A program made the translations under genes and the position numbers. Positions 44,798 through 55,426 of a DNA stretch of 64,000 bases are shown here, piece after piece. The notes under the pieces are model-generated. The model was given only the letters and a program-made list of their open reading frames with translations. It made no database searches and was not told the DNA's origin. Numbering within the stretch: the stretch's first letter is position 1; every line of letters begins with the position of its first letter. Source of the DNA: Diabrotica undecimpunctata (lineage: Eukaryota; Arthropoda; Insecta; Coleoptera; Chrysomelidae); NCBI RefSeq assembly GCF_040954645.1, contig NC_092809.1:131677914-131741913 (forward strand), written 5' to 3'.

Positions 44798-45213
44798 AGG
44801 AGGTAATCAAATTATTATGATCAGTCACAAAATTTTAAGTTTTTACATTTATTCGAAAGTGTTATAGTAAAATCATATACTGCTACATAATTAAGTTATG
44901 CTAATACATATGTTTTGTCACTAATAACTTTACTTTTTTGACACTGACAGCTCTAGAAATGTCAATTGTGTCAAATTATGTCACAACATACACATTGTGG
45001 TGAATTTGCGCTTGGAGGTTAGAATTGAATTTACTGTTTTTATTTTGTTTTTAAAGGTTAATATCGTTTTATCTATTTTATCGTTTTATTTATTTTATTC
45101 TATCGTAGTATGTTTTAATAATGTATTAGTGATGGTTGTGAGTAAAAAAAAACTATCAGTTTTAATTTTAAAGACAGTTTCAAAAAACATCGATTTTTGA
45201 AAATAAAATCATA

Positions 45214-46213
45214 ATGGATAAGGCTAAAGACATTACTGAAACTGGCTGAAACTAAAAAAAAAACATTTTTATAAAATACAAAGCTGTCCCAACGTCAGAT
45301 AGCTCAACAGTGCCAAGAGGCGCAGGCAACAGTAAGCAATATAAAAAAAAATTGATACCAACAAACCCCTGAGTCAGCAACGTGTCCAAAAATGTGGTCT
45401 AAAGCGTGTCACTATACCCAGAGACGAGAGAAAAATGAGGGATATCTTCGTAAATAAAAGAAAGAAACCATGAAAAGTTCTCACGGGACTTATTCGTGAA
45501 GCTGAGATGCCAGTTTCTGACATGACAGTTCGCAGAAGGCTTGCTGAGCAAGGTTTCAAATCATGTCGCCCTGTCAAAAAATCAAAGTTGACTGTCGCAA
45601 TGATGAAAAAGAGACTGCAATGGACCAATGAACACCAAAATCGGACAATTTAGGATTGGAATAAGGTAAACTACATCACTATTAAAGTTTAAATCGCTAT
45701 AACCACTGTTTTAAGTATAAAATAATATCTTATTTTTTTTATTTATAGGCTTGTTTCTCCGATGAATCTACAGTGGAGATACTCATGGACAAGTCGACCT
45801 TCGTCCGAAGATGGGTGGGTGAAAAAAGATTGGATAGTGGAGCGAGTAAAGAATCCTCACAAAATCTTGGAATGATCAAGCAACATCAGTATATTGAAGT
45901 TCTCGAAAAAAAGCTTTTACCTTTATTACTTTTAAGGCAAAAATAGTAACATTGTACCTGAAAAAAAGAACATTAAAGTACTGAAGTGGCCAGGTAATTT
46001 TCTAGGTTTCAACCCAATCCAATATCTATGGGAGCTCATAAAAAGAGGGTTTGTCCAAAAAACTGTCACAAATAAGCAGCACTTAATTGAGAGACTCATT
46101 GCCACCTGGCACAAAGACGATAAAATAAAAGAAGAGTGCCTGAAAAACATTCAAAGCATGCCAAGAAGGATCAAAGCTGTCATCGAAGCTAAAGGAAGTC
46201 ACACGAAATATTA
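45214..46213 (+). pseudogene. Tc1-like transposase with a probable intron, internally deleted
   Basis: It starts at MDKAKDITETG. After frame breaks come QRQIAQQCQEAQATVSNIKKKL (first helix-turn-helix), GLKRVTIPRDERKMRDIF, REAEMPVSDMTVRRRLAEQGF (second helix-turn-helix) and RLQWTNEHQNRTI, a stop, then DWNK. Removing 45666-45748 joins DWNK to ACFSDESTVEILMDKSTFVRRWVGEKR, which holds the first catalytic Asp. The middle, including the second catalytic Asp, is deleted. QHQYIEVLEKKL and, with frame breaks, FNPIQYLWELIKR-type sequence (third catalytic residue, Glu) follow. The end reads MPRRIKAVIEAKGSHTKY. Inactive. Confidence 0.78.
45666..45748 (+). other. Probable intron in the Tc1-like transposase
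   Basis: AAG|GTAAAC at the 5' end and TTTTTTTTATTTATAG| at the 3' end, 83 nt and so not a multiple of three. Splicing restores the family sequence DWNK-ACFSDES. Without splicing, the frame runs into stops. Confidence 0.6.
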
Positions 46214-46392
46214 AAAAAATGTTATTTAAGGTCAAACAAAAAAATATTTTAAAATTTGTGAAAGAACCTGTTCCTGATCTATTTTTATATTATACTCACA
46301 TCATTAGATGCATATGCAATTTTATTCTTTATTAAACACCAAAATACAACGTTTTTTCCAGTGATCATAATAATGATTGAGTACCCACTGTA

Positions 46393-47089
46393 TTTTAAAA
46401 TAACACTATACAGGGTACGCCAAACCGATGGTTTTCTTTTATTATGGCTAAACTATGGAGTATATAAAAAATGTTATAACAAAACTGATGTGTATCCAAG
46501 CGGTCTATAAAATTATTTTCGACGATACAGGGTCAGTCGGAACAACGGAATGAACTAAAGTTGTGTTTTTTTTAATGGAACATCCTGTATATTAAAGCAT
46601 TTTTGAATATATTTTTTAAAAATATAAAGAGTTTATACAAATTTATTGTAATATTTAAAGTGCTGTGTATTAGGTTTCCAAGTTAATAATTATGTAAATG
46701 ATATGTCAAAGTTCTAGCCATATATAACAGATCATTATTGTCAAATACAAAATATTCTCATTTTTTAATGGAACACCATGTATATTAGTATTGTATTTTG
46801 TAGAAAATATTACTAGCATGTTTCGTTTTGTAGATATTTAAAAAAGAACTATAGATTTTATCTTTTTGTTTTGTTTTATGTTAATGGGAAGCTGATATCA
46901 AAACTGTTATTTTTACAAGATATTAATAAGCATTGTTGAGGCTTATAATTTTAATATATTACTTATTTGTTTTTTTTTTAATTGATTGTGTTTAAGATAT
47001 CTATTAATAGATAATTTTTAATTGTTTAATATTAGGTTAATGTCACAGTTACACCACGTTTTTTAGCAATTCAATCACGTTTATATAAT
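46393..47089. other. Mariner/MITE scraps, no gene
   Basis: CTATACAGGGTACGCCAAACC at ~46412 and two TTTTTTAATGGAACA(T/C)C-TGTATATTA blocks (~46567 and ~46763) look like ends of Tc1/mariner-type MITEs. No boundaries could be fixed. Confidence 0.4.
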
Positions 47090-47370
47090 CTTCTTCTTCT
47101 TCTTCCTCTTTATAAGCAATTATGCTTGTTCACTGGCGGATTAATACATCTATGCAAGGTTATCACTCCATCTTTTGCACGGTCGTCCAATACTTCTTCT
47201 GACGATTTTTGACTTGCCATTTTGACGACACGGGTCTCTTCCATTCTGCTTATGTGGTTATTCCATTCTTTTTTTCTATTTTGTGCCCATTCATTTATAC
47301 AGTATACGTTACATTTTCTTCTAATGTTTTCTCTAATGTCTCTGCCGTTTCCAGTAGTCTTTGTATTGTG
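47090..47370 (-). pseudogene. RTE-like LINE 3' end relic
   Basis: The minus strand reads VYCINEWAQNRKKEWNNHISRMEETRVVKMA, the end of a LINE polyprotein (W---R---W--HI-RM---R-VK-A-D-SP-G-R--GRP--RW). It stops in an AGAAGAAGA tail at ~47090. The DNA matches 35512-35690 but lacks the deletion seen there. Confidence 0.7.
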
Positions 47371-47511
47371 GCTGAGTTGTTGTTTATATACTACTTATGT
47401 AAATTATCATTTTCGCATTATTCAACATTTGTAAAAACATCGATATTTCTATAACATCGATGTTTTCTTTTCGATATATCGTTACTATCGATGTTCTAGT
47501 TCGATGTTACC

Positions 47512-47519
47512 ATCGATAC
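47512..47519. repeat. 8-bp target duplication, left
   Basis: ATCGATAC, identical to 48179-48186. Confidence 0.82.
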
Positions 47520-48178
47520 TAGTGATGTAACGAATATTCGCATTCGCATTCGCGAATATTCGCATATTTTACCATATTCGCATTCGCATTCGCGAAATTT
47601 GTGCGAATGTTTTGCGAATATGAATATAAAAAAAAATTTGAAGATTCGGTTAATAAAATAAAAGTCCATTCACTTCTCAGTTTTTTTATTAAGAAAACTC
47701 ACTTTATTTTACAAGCTTAGAAAATTATAAAAGTAGAAAACAAAAAAATAAATGATGCAATATAAACAAATAAAAACAAATTATTCTCTGAAACTGTTAT
47801 TATCCTGAAGTTTTTAATTTTGGACAATCATCTTGAAAAAGCTAAGAATTATTCAACTAAAAACTAAAAATATTCTATGTGTTTTTATGTAAAGAGGTTA
47901 AGCAAACAAACATCGACAAATAGTTCTACTTCAGTTAGATAAGTTCAGATAAATTTAGTAATTGTAATTCAGCAATTTTCGGAATAAGATACATATATGT
48001 ATTGTACACTACACCGTAATGTAATACAGTACAATATGATTTGTATAATTGTTCTGACAATTGTTGAATTACTAAATTTATCTGAACTTATCGCTGAAAA
48101 AATTGCCAATTAAAAAAAAACGGAATATTCGCATTCGCATTCGCGAATGTTCAAAAGATGACATTCGTTACATCACTA
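47520..48178. mobile_element. hAT-type MITE, 659 bp, CATTCG-rich ends
   Basis: The inverted ends are TAGTGATGTAACGAAT on both sides. An 8-bp TSD (ATCGATAC) is present. Inside each end are tandem GCATTCGCATTCGCGAA units. There is also an internal inverted pair: AGATAAGTTCAGATAAATTTAG (~47938) against CTAAATTTATCTGAACTTAT (~48072). No coding capacity. TSD length and end sequence point to the hAT superfamily. Confidence 0.85.
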
Positions 48179-48186
48179 ATCGATAC
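48179..48186. repeat. 8-bp target duplication, right
   Basis: ATCGATAC, identical to 47512-47519. Confidence 0.82.
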
Positions 48187-48529
48187 TTACATCGATGTTT
48201 TTACCGATGTCGCATCCCTAGGTGGAGGTTCAAAGTAACGGTTTTTAGTCCATTTGATTAATACATATTTGTAAAATATACAGAGTTTTAGTAAATACGT
48301 GGCTTCATGGAGTAATTATGCATAAAAAATAATGACATTTAGCTATATAAATGTATGTTCGCAAATGCTTCTTTTTCCGAGATACGGGGTGTTGAAATTA
48401 TTTTTACAAACTAACGATTTATTTACTACCCTGAAACTGGTTGAGATATTCCAATGAAATTTGGTGGGTTTTGAGAGTTGGTTATTGCGCATTTTTTGAC
48501 ATACAATTAAGAATTTTATATTCATCATT

Positions 48530-48760
48530 GGCGCGCATATAGGTTTCAATGTTCTAAATTTTTTTAAAGAAAAAAATTCTACGTCGCGTCGCTGAGATTT
48601 GTCAAATTAAAAATCATTTTTTATTTCTTTACTTAATTTCTGTCATAAAATCTTTTTTTTTATGAGGCGCCGTTTTTATGCAAAAAAAAACTAAAACATC
48701 TTAATGCGTACTTTTCCTTTAATACATTCTCAAGAACTGTCTAATACAATAACAATAAAC
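48530..48760 (+). repeat. Inverted repeat arm, partner 52060-52290
   Basis: GGCGCGCAT, TTTTTTTAAAGAAAAA, GCTGAGATTTGTCAAATTAAAAAT, CCGTTTTTATGCAAAAAA, ACATCTTAA and CATTCTCAAGAACTGTCTAATAC are matched in order by the reverse complement of 52060-52290. Probably two insertions of one MITE in opposite orientation. They bracket the putative host exon and DD41D copy B. Confidence 0.7.
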
Positions 48761-49095
48761 CAGAACAATACCCCCCTACAAGGGGGATTTAGGAGAAGCC
48801 CGGGGATCTGGAGTATACAATAAATACCTAATCTATAAAAATAGGTAAAATTCGAAAATCGAAAATCACATGAACTATTCTAATTCTTCCTCTCATGTTA
48901 TCTACCTACTAATCTACCAGCTGTAAAAGAAACCGATAAATATGTTAATTTGATTCCATTTCAGTACAATAGCAAAAAATATAATATTGACACTGGACTT
49001 AGTATAAAGTACTAAGTTTTATCATTAAAAACTTCTGATTATTATGAGAATAATAATCAAAATAAAATTAATGTAATAGGAGTATATGTACTTAC

Positions 49096-49226
49096 GCATC
49101 TGCTTTAACTCCACGAATATCTCCCAGGGAAAAATTTTCACCGTTTTGAAAATATGTGGCCACCATAAACGTATTTACAATGGGTGTGTTTTCAGACTGG
49201 CCTTTGGAAAAACCCTCTTCGGTCAT
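49096..49226 (-). CDS. Putative first coding exon of a host gene, unrecognised product
   Basis: From the ATG at 49226 the minus strand reads 43 codons, starting MTEEGFSKGQSENTPIVNTF and continuing MVATYFQNGENFSLGDIRGV, then KAD, then two bases of a split codon, followed at once by a perfect GTAAGT donor (49095 downwards). There is no in-frame stop, the codon mix is balanced and unlike the AT-driven noise around, and no transposon family matches. A CRE-like TGACGTCA lies ~165 bp upstream of the ATG. The next exon was not found in the window. I do not recognise the protein. Confidence 0.6.
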
Positions 49227-49390
49227 TTTAAAAAAATTGTCTTAACAAAAACAGTTAAATCTGAAATATGTAGTTCACAGCAACTATCAAAAGATTTATA
49301 AAACTGATATACACCATAAAATGACTACCACAAGTAAACGAATGTCAAACGTAATGAATTAATGGCGCTAATTCTTGAACATTCGTCATA

Positions 49391-49406
49391 TGACGTCACG
49401 ACCAAT
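49391..49406 (-). promoter_or_regulatory. CRE-like site and CCAAT box upstream of the putative exon
   Basis: TGACGTCA (49391-49398) is the palindromic CREB/ATF consensus. CCAAT follows at 49402-49406 (inverted relative to the minus-strand gene). Their position 165-180 bp upstream of the ATG suits a proximal promoter. Inferred from sequence only. Confidence 0.42.
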
Positions 49407-49677
49407 GAGAGCCATGATTTGAATGGTTTTTTTGGGACAAACGAAACACAAATACAACTTTTTTTTCTTTGATAGATATTTTAAATATTTAAATTATGCT
49501 CTATTGTGATTTATAGTATTTTTTTAGATTTTAAAATTTTATGAAAGTTTCCTATGGAAAAGGCACCGTCCCGAAATTTCAGTATACGGCATACGAATTA
49601 CAATAAACACGAACATTGTACCGGAATGACATTTCTTAATGTTTTCCTGTCAAAAACAAAGTGGGATGTCCTAGGTA

Positions 49678-49697
49678 GAATATCCACGTGGATATTC
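49678..49697. repeat. Perfect 20-bp palindrome
   Basis: GAATATCCACGTGGATATTC, with the half site GGTGGAATATCC repeated directly after it. It could be a protein-binding site (it contains the E-box CACGTG) or chance. Confidence 0.6.
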
Positions 49698-49770
49698 CGG
49701 TGGAATATCCTGGTATCTACGTTTCCATTATTTTGAAAAATGAAATAAAAACCAACATTTTTAAGCTATA

Positions 49771-51802
49771 CAGGGTGAGTCATAACTATTGGGACATAGA
49801 CTAAGGACAGGTTATTTGGACCAAAATATGGCTATTGGGCCAAATATGCCTTAATAAAATGTTGCTGAGAAAAAAGATACAGGGTGTTAAAGTTAATTTT
49901 TGTTTTTCGTTTTTTGCTAATAGTTTCCCTGTATATTTATAAATTGCTATCAAAATTGACACAGAGGCATAATCTTAGACAAGAAATAGTATTTTATTTA
50001 CAATTCCACTATCAAATACCAAACTAATAAACAAAGTTACGACTAACGTAAGGTTTCCGTTTTGAAGATAAATCAAAACTAAACACACTTTAACTTAAAA
50101 AAACTCAAACCAAATGTTCTACATGGTCTCCTCCGATTTCTATGCCTTTTCTAATTCTTTTTATAAAGGATTTTCAGACGTTAAAAAAATATTATTCTGT
50201 CCCCTTATAAAATTAGCTGCATTTTAAATGTATCTCCAAAGTTCGTCTCGTGTATTAATTTCATTGGTATAAACTAAGGACTTCATATGTCCCCAAAAAT
50301 AAAAATCTAGCGGGTTGTACTCAGGACTTCTTGGTGGCCATTGAAAATCACTGCCTCTGCCAATCCATCGTTGAGGAAATACGTCATTAAGATGATTTCT
50401 AACAGCTAATGAAAAATGAGGTGGCGCTCCATCCTGCATAATCCATCCCACATTTTTCTCTTACATCCAGTGACAGATCATCTAAAATATCACTAAGAGT
50501 ATTTTCCAAAAAGAATAAATAAGAATCTCCATTTAAATTCGGAGGAAGAACATAAGGCCCTAGTAGTTGGTCGCCTATAATGCCACACCAAATATTCAAT
50601 TTAAACTCATGCTGAAAATGTCTAGCTTTAATAGCATGCGGGTTTTCTTCTTCCCAATAATGACTATTTCGCCAATTAAAAACCCCTCGTCTGGTAAAAG
50701 TTGCCCCGTCGGTGAACATAATATTCTTAATAAAGTGTCTGTCATTGCGATGTTTATTCAGAATACGTTGGCAAAACTGTAATCGTCGTGGAAGATCTGT
50801 TGGAAGTAAATTTTGAACAGGAGTGAAGCGATAAGGATGGAGGTTCTCTTTTTTTAGAATTCTAACAATAGACGACTGACTTACTCCTGTTGCTGCTGAT
50901 AGATGTCGTGAACTTATTTCAGGATTTTCATCTACTTGAACCAAAAGTTCGTCTTTTTGATTAGGTGTGATTTGTTTCGATCGACCACCCCGATTTTTAG
51001 TGTGAAATGACCCAGTTTCACCTAAACTACGATATATAATCTTGCAAAAGATTTGTGATTTGGTTGCCTTCTGTTTGCGTATAACATTCCATACCTTCTG
51101 GCTGCCGAGCGACAGCAAAAATTTTCTTGTGTGTATACGCAAATCATATCTCGCATTTCTTCATTAGTAAAATGATTGTGGCGACGCATTTCAATCAAAA
51201 AAAGTAATGATTACTTTTAAAAAATGCAACATTACACTACAGTGTCACATCAAAAATAATTTACTCTGAACAAATGACATTTACCAATAACAATTATCTT
51301 ACAGTCCAAAGCATACTTTTTATAAATGAAATAATATTTGAAATCCTTTTTTAAGACTCTAAGCAATTCGACTGCGTTTTTATCGAAAACGGTTGAAATT
51401 ATCATGTTTAAACAAGAGTACCAATTTTACGTAAAAGTGATGCTTACGTCATATTTTCTAACAAAAATTACTAAAAAGTTTCTTCAGAAAAAGTTTAGAC
51501 TCAATTTGATCATTAGGAATGATCCACGTGGCGCCCTCTATGACAAAACGTAGAATTGTAAATAAAATACTATTTCTTGTCTAAGATTATGCCTCTGTGC
51601 CAATTTTGATAGCAATTTATAAATATACAGGGAAACTATTAGCAAAAAACGAAAAACAAAAATTAACTTTAACACCCTGTATCTTTTTTCTCACCACATT
51701 TTTCTCATAAACATTTTATTAAGGCATATTTGGCCCAATAGCCATATTTTGGTCCAAATAACCTGTCCTTAGTCTATGTCCCAATAGTTATGACTCACCC
51801 TG
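49771..51802 (-). mobile_element. DD41D-type Tc1/mariner superfamily transposon (copy B)
   Basis: A 2.03-kb element with inverted ends of ~240 bp (49771-50006 and 51553-51802), each beginning CAGGGTGAGTCATAACTATT. TATA lies immediately outside both ends, consistent with a TA target. A distinct family from copy A by end sequence, but with the same transposase architecture. Confidence 0.92.
50224..51190 (-). pseudogene. DD41D transposase (copy B), two or more frame breaks
   Basis: The native start is likely at 51190: MRRHNHFTNEEMRDMICVYT, a DUF4817-like N-terminus. After a frame break near 51030 it continues SLGETGSFHTKNRGGRSKQI, RHLSAATGVSQSSIVRILKKE (helix-turn-helix), NIMFTDGATFTRRGVFNWRN (first catalytic Asp, with Gly where Glu is usual) and LNIWCGIIGDQLLGPYVLP. 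After another break near 50455 come IMQDGAPPHFSLAVRN and RSPEYNPLDFYFWGHMK. The second and third Asp are separated by 41 residues, as in copy A. Inactive. Confidence 0.87.
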
Positions 51803-52564
51803 TATAACTCAAAAACAATTGATTTCTGAGTCTTATACCACCGAGAACTTTTAATTAGCATAACCGAAGCTACCTCTCTGCAAAGTTTCAGTCAATTTAA
51901 TTGAAAAAATATACCAGAAATATTTGCACGACTATGATAACCAAGGAGTCTAAGAGTTGCATCTTGTGCCACGTTTCAGGAAGGTCATTTTGAACATTTT
52001 TTGTAGCTTTTTGCTTACTTCAAATTGTATTAGTGGTACTTTCTTTTATTGCTCTGATTTAATTTAATTGTATTAGATAGTTCTTGAGAATGTATAAAAG
52101 TCTTGAAAAATATACGTTAAGATGTTGTATTTTTTGCATAAAAACGGAGCTTCCTTTATGCAGAAAAAAATAAGAAAGATTTTTTGTCACAAATTAAACG
52201 AAGAATTCAAAAATTATTTTTAATTTGAAAAATCTCAGTGGCTTACGATGTTTTTCTTTAAAAAAACATTTAAACCATTACCCGTATGCGCGCTAATGAT
52301 CCTTTGTGGACATCATTTCTTGTTTTGGCGAATGCTTTAGAAACTCTATTCAAAAGTATATAATCAGAGATATCCGCACAGAAGACATTCTGCAAAAAAT
52401 CCTTCGAAAAACTTTTAAAACTCTTCGTTCCTTCGAGCAATGTACAATTTTTAATTAAAAGCATTAAAGAGTAAAAATGAATTTTGAGTTATGGTATGTA
52501 TTGTATATAAATATGTAATAGAGAATCCACAAACAAGTACGCGCAATTGAGCAATAATACAGAG
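51803..52564. other. No gene; includes repeat arm 52060-52290
   Basis: The sequence just right of copy B is AT-rich and includes the inverted partner of 48530-48760. No coding family recognised. Confidence 0.5.
52060..52290 (-). repeat. Inverted repeat arm, partner 48530-48760
   Basis: Reverse complement of 48530-48760 with scattered changes. GTATTAGATAGTTCTTGAGAATG and GCATAAAAACGG are the best-conserved blocks. Confidence 0.7.
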
Positions 52565-52690
52565 TAAAGTGCAACGACAGTTCGAAGAATTATAAAGAAA
52601 AACAAATTTTACCCATTTAACATTAAGTTGCATCAGGAGCTAAATGAAAACGATTTTCAAAGAAGAATGAATTTTTGTATGTGGGAAGAA
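52565..52690 (+). pseudogene. DD41D-like transposase fragment (helix-turn-helix region)
   Basis: TTVRRIIKKNKFYPFNIKLHQELNENDFQRRMNFC parallels RTIQRILKAHNFHPYKIHLVQELNEDDFDKRLEFC of copy A (spans of 18-20 residues match at most positions). No catalytic part remains. Confidence 0.7.
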
Positions 52691-52774
52691 ATTCGAAGTC
52701 GAAATGTACAAACATCGAATTGGTACAAAAACATCAGTATGTACCAAACTATCAGCAAATTACTACATCTAGAC

Positions 52775-55426
52775 CAGGGATGCACAGACTTATTAAGACT
52801 AGGGGCCACTCGGGCAAATCATGAACTGATGGCGGACCGGCCGCCAGAAGTATAGGTAATTAAAGACAATAAAGAATTGATAATAATTTATTAAAATTGA
52901 AAAATAATTTATTAATTTGAAGCGTGGCACTGCATAGTGCTTACAATCTTTTTTATTATATTTGGCTCAAATTTACTTGTAGCAACACGTAAAACTGCTT
53001 CCAAACTTTCATTTGCAAGGCGGTTTCGATTTTTGTTTTATTATTATTTAGTATTGAAAAAGTTTGTTCACATATATAGGTAGAACCAAAGAAGCTGGTT
53101 TTTCAGAGCGTTTATGCGCAACTCTTCGTACATATTTTTATCAATGCAGCGGTAAAAGTTCAGCAAGTCTCCTTCGTTGAATTTGTTGCGTAAATCTTGG
53201 TCGTTTTGAATGTCGATAATTTCTAACTGCATTGACTCTGGCGCATTTTCAACTGAAATCGTGAAAGGATTGCTGAATATGTCCAACAGAGGTTTCACTT
53301 TTTTAAACTCCGAAAATTTTTCTTGAAAAGATTGAATCAAAATATCTAGCTTTTCTACATAACTGAAATTAATCGCAGTTTTGTTGAATTTTTTAGCCAT
53401 TTTCTTATAATTCGGAAAATGATTGTAATTTCCAGAATTCAACTGTGATCTGAAAAGTGTCAGCTTGCATTGAAAGGATGATACATGAGCGTAGAGCTAA
53501 GATATCAGTTGATTTTTGCCTTGAAGCCGTGTGTTCAAGACATTCAAATGATTTGTAATGTCAACTAAAAAGCCAAATCACACAACCAATCAGGATTTTT
53601 AAGTTCCGGGACATCCCTTTGCTTTTCCGCCAGAAATATTCCAATTTCTTCTATTAAATTTAGAAATCGTTCCAGTGTCAATCCACGACTTAGCCACCTT
53701 ACTTCTGTATAATACAGTAAATCTCCGTATTCGCTTTCGATGTCATCAAGGAATTGTTTGAATTGTCTGTGATTGAGTCCTCGTGATTTTATGAAATTTA
53801 CAATCGAAACTACCACTTTCATGACATTTTGAAATTCAATTTTTTTAGAACAGAGGGCTACTTGGTGTATAATGCGGTGAAACTGCATAAGATCTTCAGC
53901 GTTTATGTTTTTTTCTTGTAGATGCTTTTTCAGCAAAGTAACTAGCCCGGAATTGACACCAATCATCGAAGGAGCACCGTCAGTCGCAACTCCCGATAAT
54001 TTTGATAAGTCCAAATCAGTTTTTGAACACTCATCCAAAAGAACATTGAGTATATCAACTCCTTTGGTTTGACCTTTCAATGAACACATTCCTAATAACT
54101 CTTCTAAGACTTCAAAATCTTGAGTAACACCTCGTATGAATATGAGAAGTTGAGCTGTGGAACTAATATCAGTGGATTCGTCGAGTGCGAATGAAAAAAA
54201 TTCAATGATCTTAGTTTTTTCAATTAATTGTTCCGCAATATTACCTGACAAAGATATTATTCGTCTTTGGATAGTCATACGATTCAGTTGAATTTTCTCA
54301 AACTTTTTTGATGCTTCTGGACACATTTTCTTAGCGGCAATTTCTATGCATTCTTTTACAAAAACATTTTTTGCTTTCTTAATTCGCCTGTAAACTTGGT
54401 AAAAGAAGGATGCTGCGTTTCATAGTGCCTTTTTACATTATATTCCTTTGCAATCGCAACAGAATTCTTGCAAATTAAACAAACGACTTTGTTATACGAC
54501 CATACAAAAAAGTATTTCTCAGTCCAAATTTCTTGAAACTGCCGATTTTCATCTTTAACCTTACGTTTTTTACTAGGTCCTGGCTTCTCCATGTTGCGTT
54601 CTAATCCTGGCTAGGATTAACACAGCACCTGAAAACAATTACAGGACCTACTTAAATTACCCATCCTTTTTTAAATTATCAAAAATAATTGATTGAATAT
54701 TATTCCTAAGAAATTTTAAGATTTTTATACAGATTTTATATCTGAAATAATGACGTAATTATTACAAATTAGAGAAATTCTGATAAAAATAGTAATTTCT
54801 TTTGTTTTATTTTAATATTTGGCCAACATTAAAGCTAAATTTGATTAAATAGGTAGGGAAACACTTATTAATAACAGAGTTTTACTTACGATTTCACAAC
54901 ACAATATATAGACGGCACTTGACGGGTTAACACTGCAATAGTAAATCGACGTGTGTAACTGTACTCTGTGCATACGACTGTGGATTTCTCTACTATTTTA
55001 AACTTTATAATATAAAGGCAGCAAGCGATGTTACTTGACTTAGCATTTTTGGGCACTAGATTCAAATAGCGCGCGCGAGATTCAAATTACTTTTCGAACA
55101 TATTTTTTTTTGGTTTTATTCTGGAATAGAATTCAATAGTTTTCGAATGTAGAGATAGTGCAAGCACTCCTGACCACGGCGCAGTAGACGAAATTTGGTT
55201 TAGTCCCCACTTCCATGCAAAACGCATTGTACTGTGCACTGTATAATTCCACTTACAATAGAACCTTTCTGCCTTTACGTGAATTTGACTCCGCCTTCGC
55301 GCAGCTCCATGGTCAGGAGTGTTTGTTTTACCTAAATACAAGAGTATTATTTTTGCTGTCGGCGGGCCACCAGTATTCGGCCGGCGGGCCGCATGCGCTT
55401 CGCGGGCCGCGGTCTGTGCCTATATC
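52775..55426 (-). mobile_element. hAT-superfamily element with BED finger
   Basis: The left end is CAGGGATGCACAGAC. The right end carries GTCTGTGC (55412-55419), preceded by a GC-rich block (GCGGGCCGCATGCGC, GCGGGCCGCGG). The left end also contains GGCGGACCGGCCGCC. The last bases of the right end are diverged, and I could not confirm an 8-bp TSD. The interior codes a hAT transposase on the minus strand, followed on the 5' side by ~780 bp of non-coding DNA. Confidence 0.75.
53000..54592 (-). pseudogene. hAT transposase (BED finger, GTF2IRD2/ZBED-like), frame-broken
   Basis: It starts MEKPGPSKKRKVKDEN. The BED finger is FVWSYNKVVCLICKNSVAIAKEYNVKRHYETQH (54592-54470). A second frame carries FFSFALDESTDISSTAQL, LSGVATDGAPSMIGVNSG, FHRIIHQVALCSKK (usual Cys before IIHQ now Arg) and YYTEVRWLSRG, all hallmarks of the hAT RNase-H-like core. 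After breaks near 53565 and 53445 it reads to NPFTISVENAPESMQLEI. A last break at ~53100 leads to SFFGSTYICEQTFSILNNNK, the hAT dimerisation motif. At least four frame changes or stops. Inactive but well preserved. Confidence 0.87.

Larger units (their letters stand above)
44798..46390 (+). mobile_element. Tc1-like element with inverted ends
   Basis: The right end reads, as reverse complement, CAGTGGGTACTCAATCATT then ATTATGATCACTG. The left end reads AGGAGGTAATCAAATT then ATTATGATCAG. This is an inverted pair of ~32 bp with several changes. TA follows the right end at 46391-46392. The interior carries a plus-strand transposase relic. About 1.6 kb. Confidence 0.78.
47436..48222. mobile_element. 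Outer element with repeated CATCGATG boxes
   Basis: CATCGAT(G) boxes occur at ~47438, ~47455, ~47487, ~47501, ~47511 and again at ~48190, and CCGATGTCGCATCCCTA ends at ~48222. Clusters of a short motif near the ends are typical of hAT-type MITEs. The left boundary is not certain. A second element (47520-48178) is inserted in it. Confidence 0.5.
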
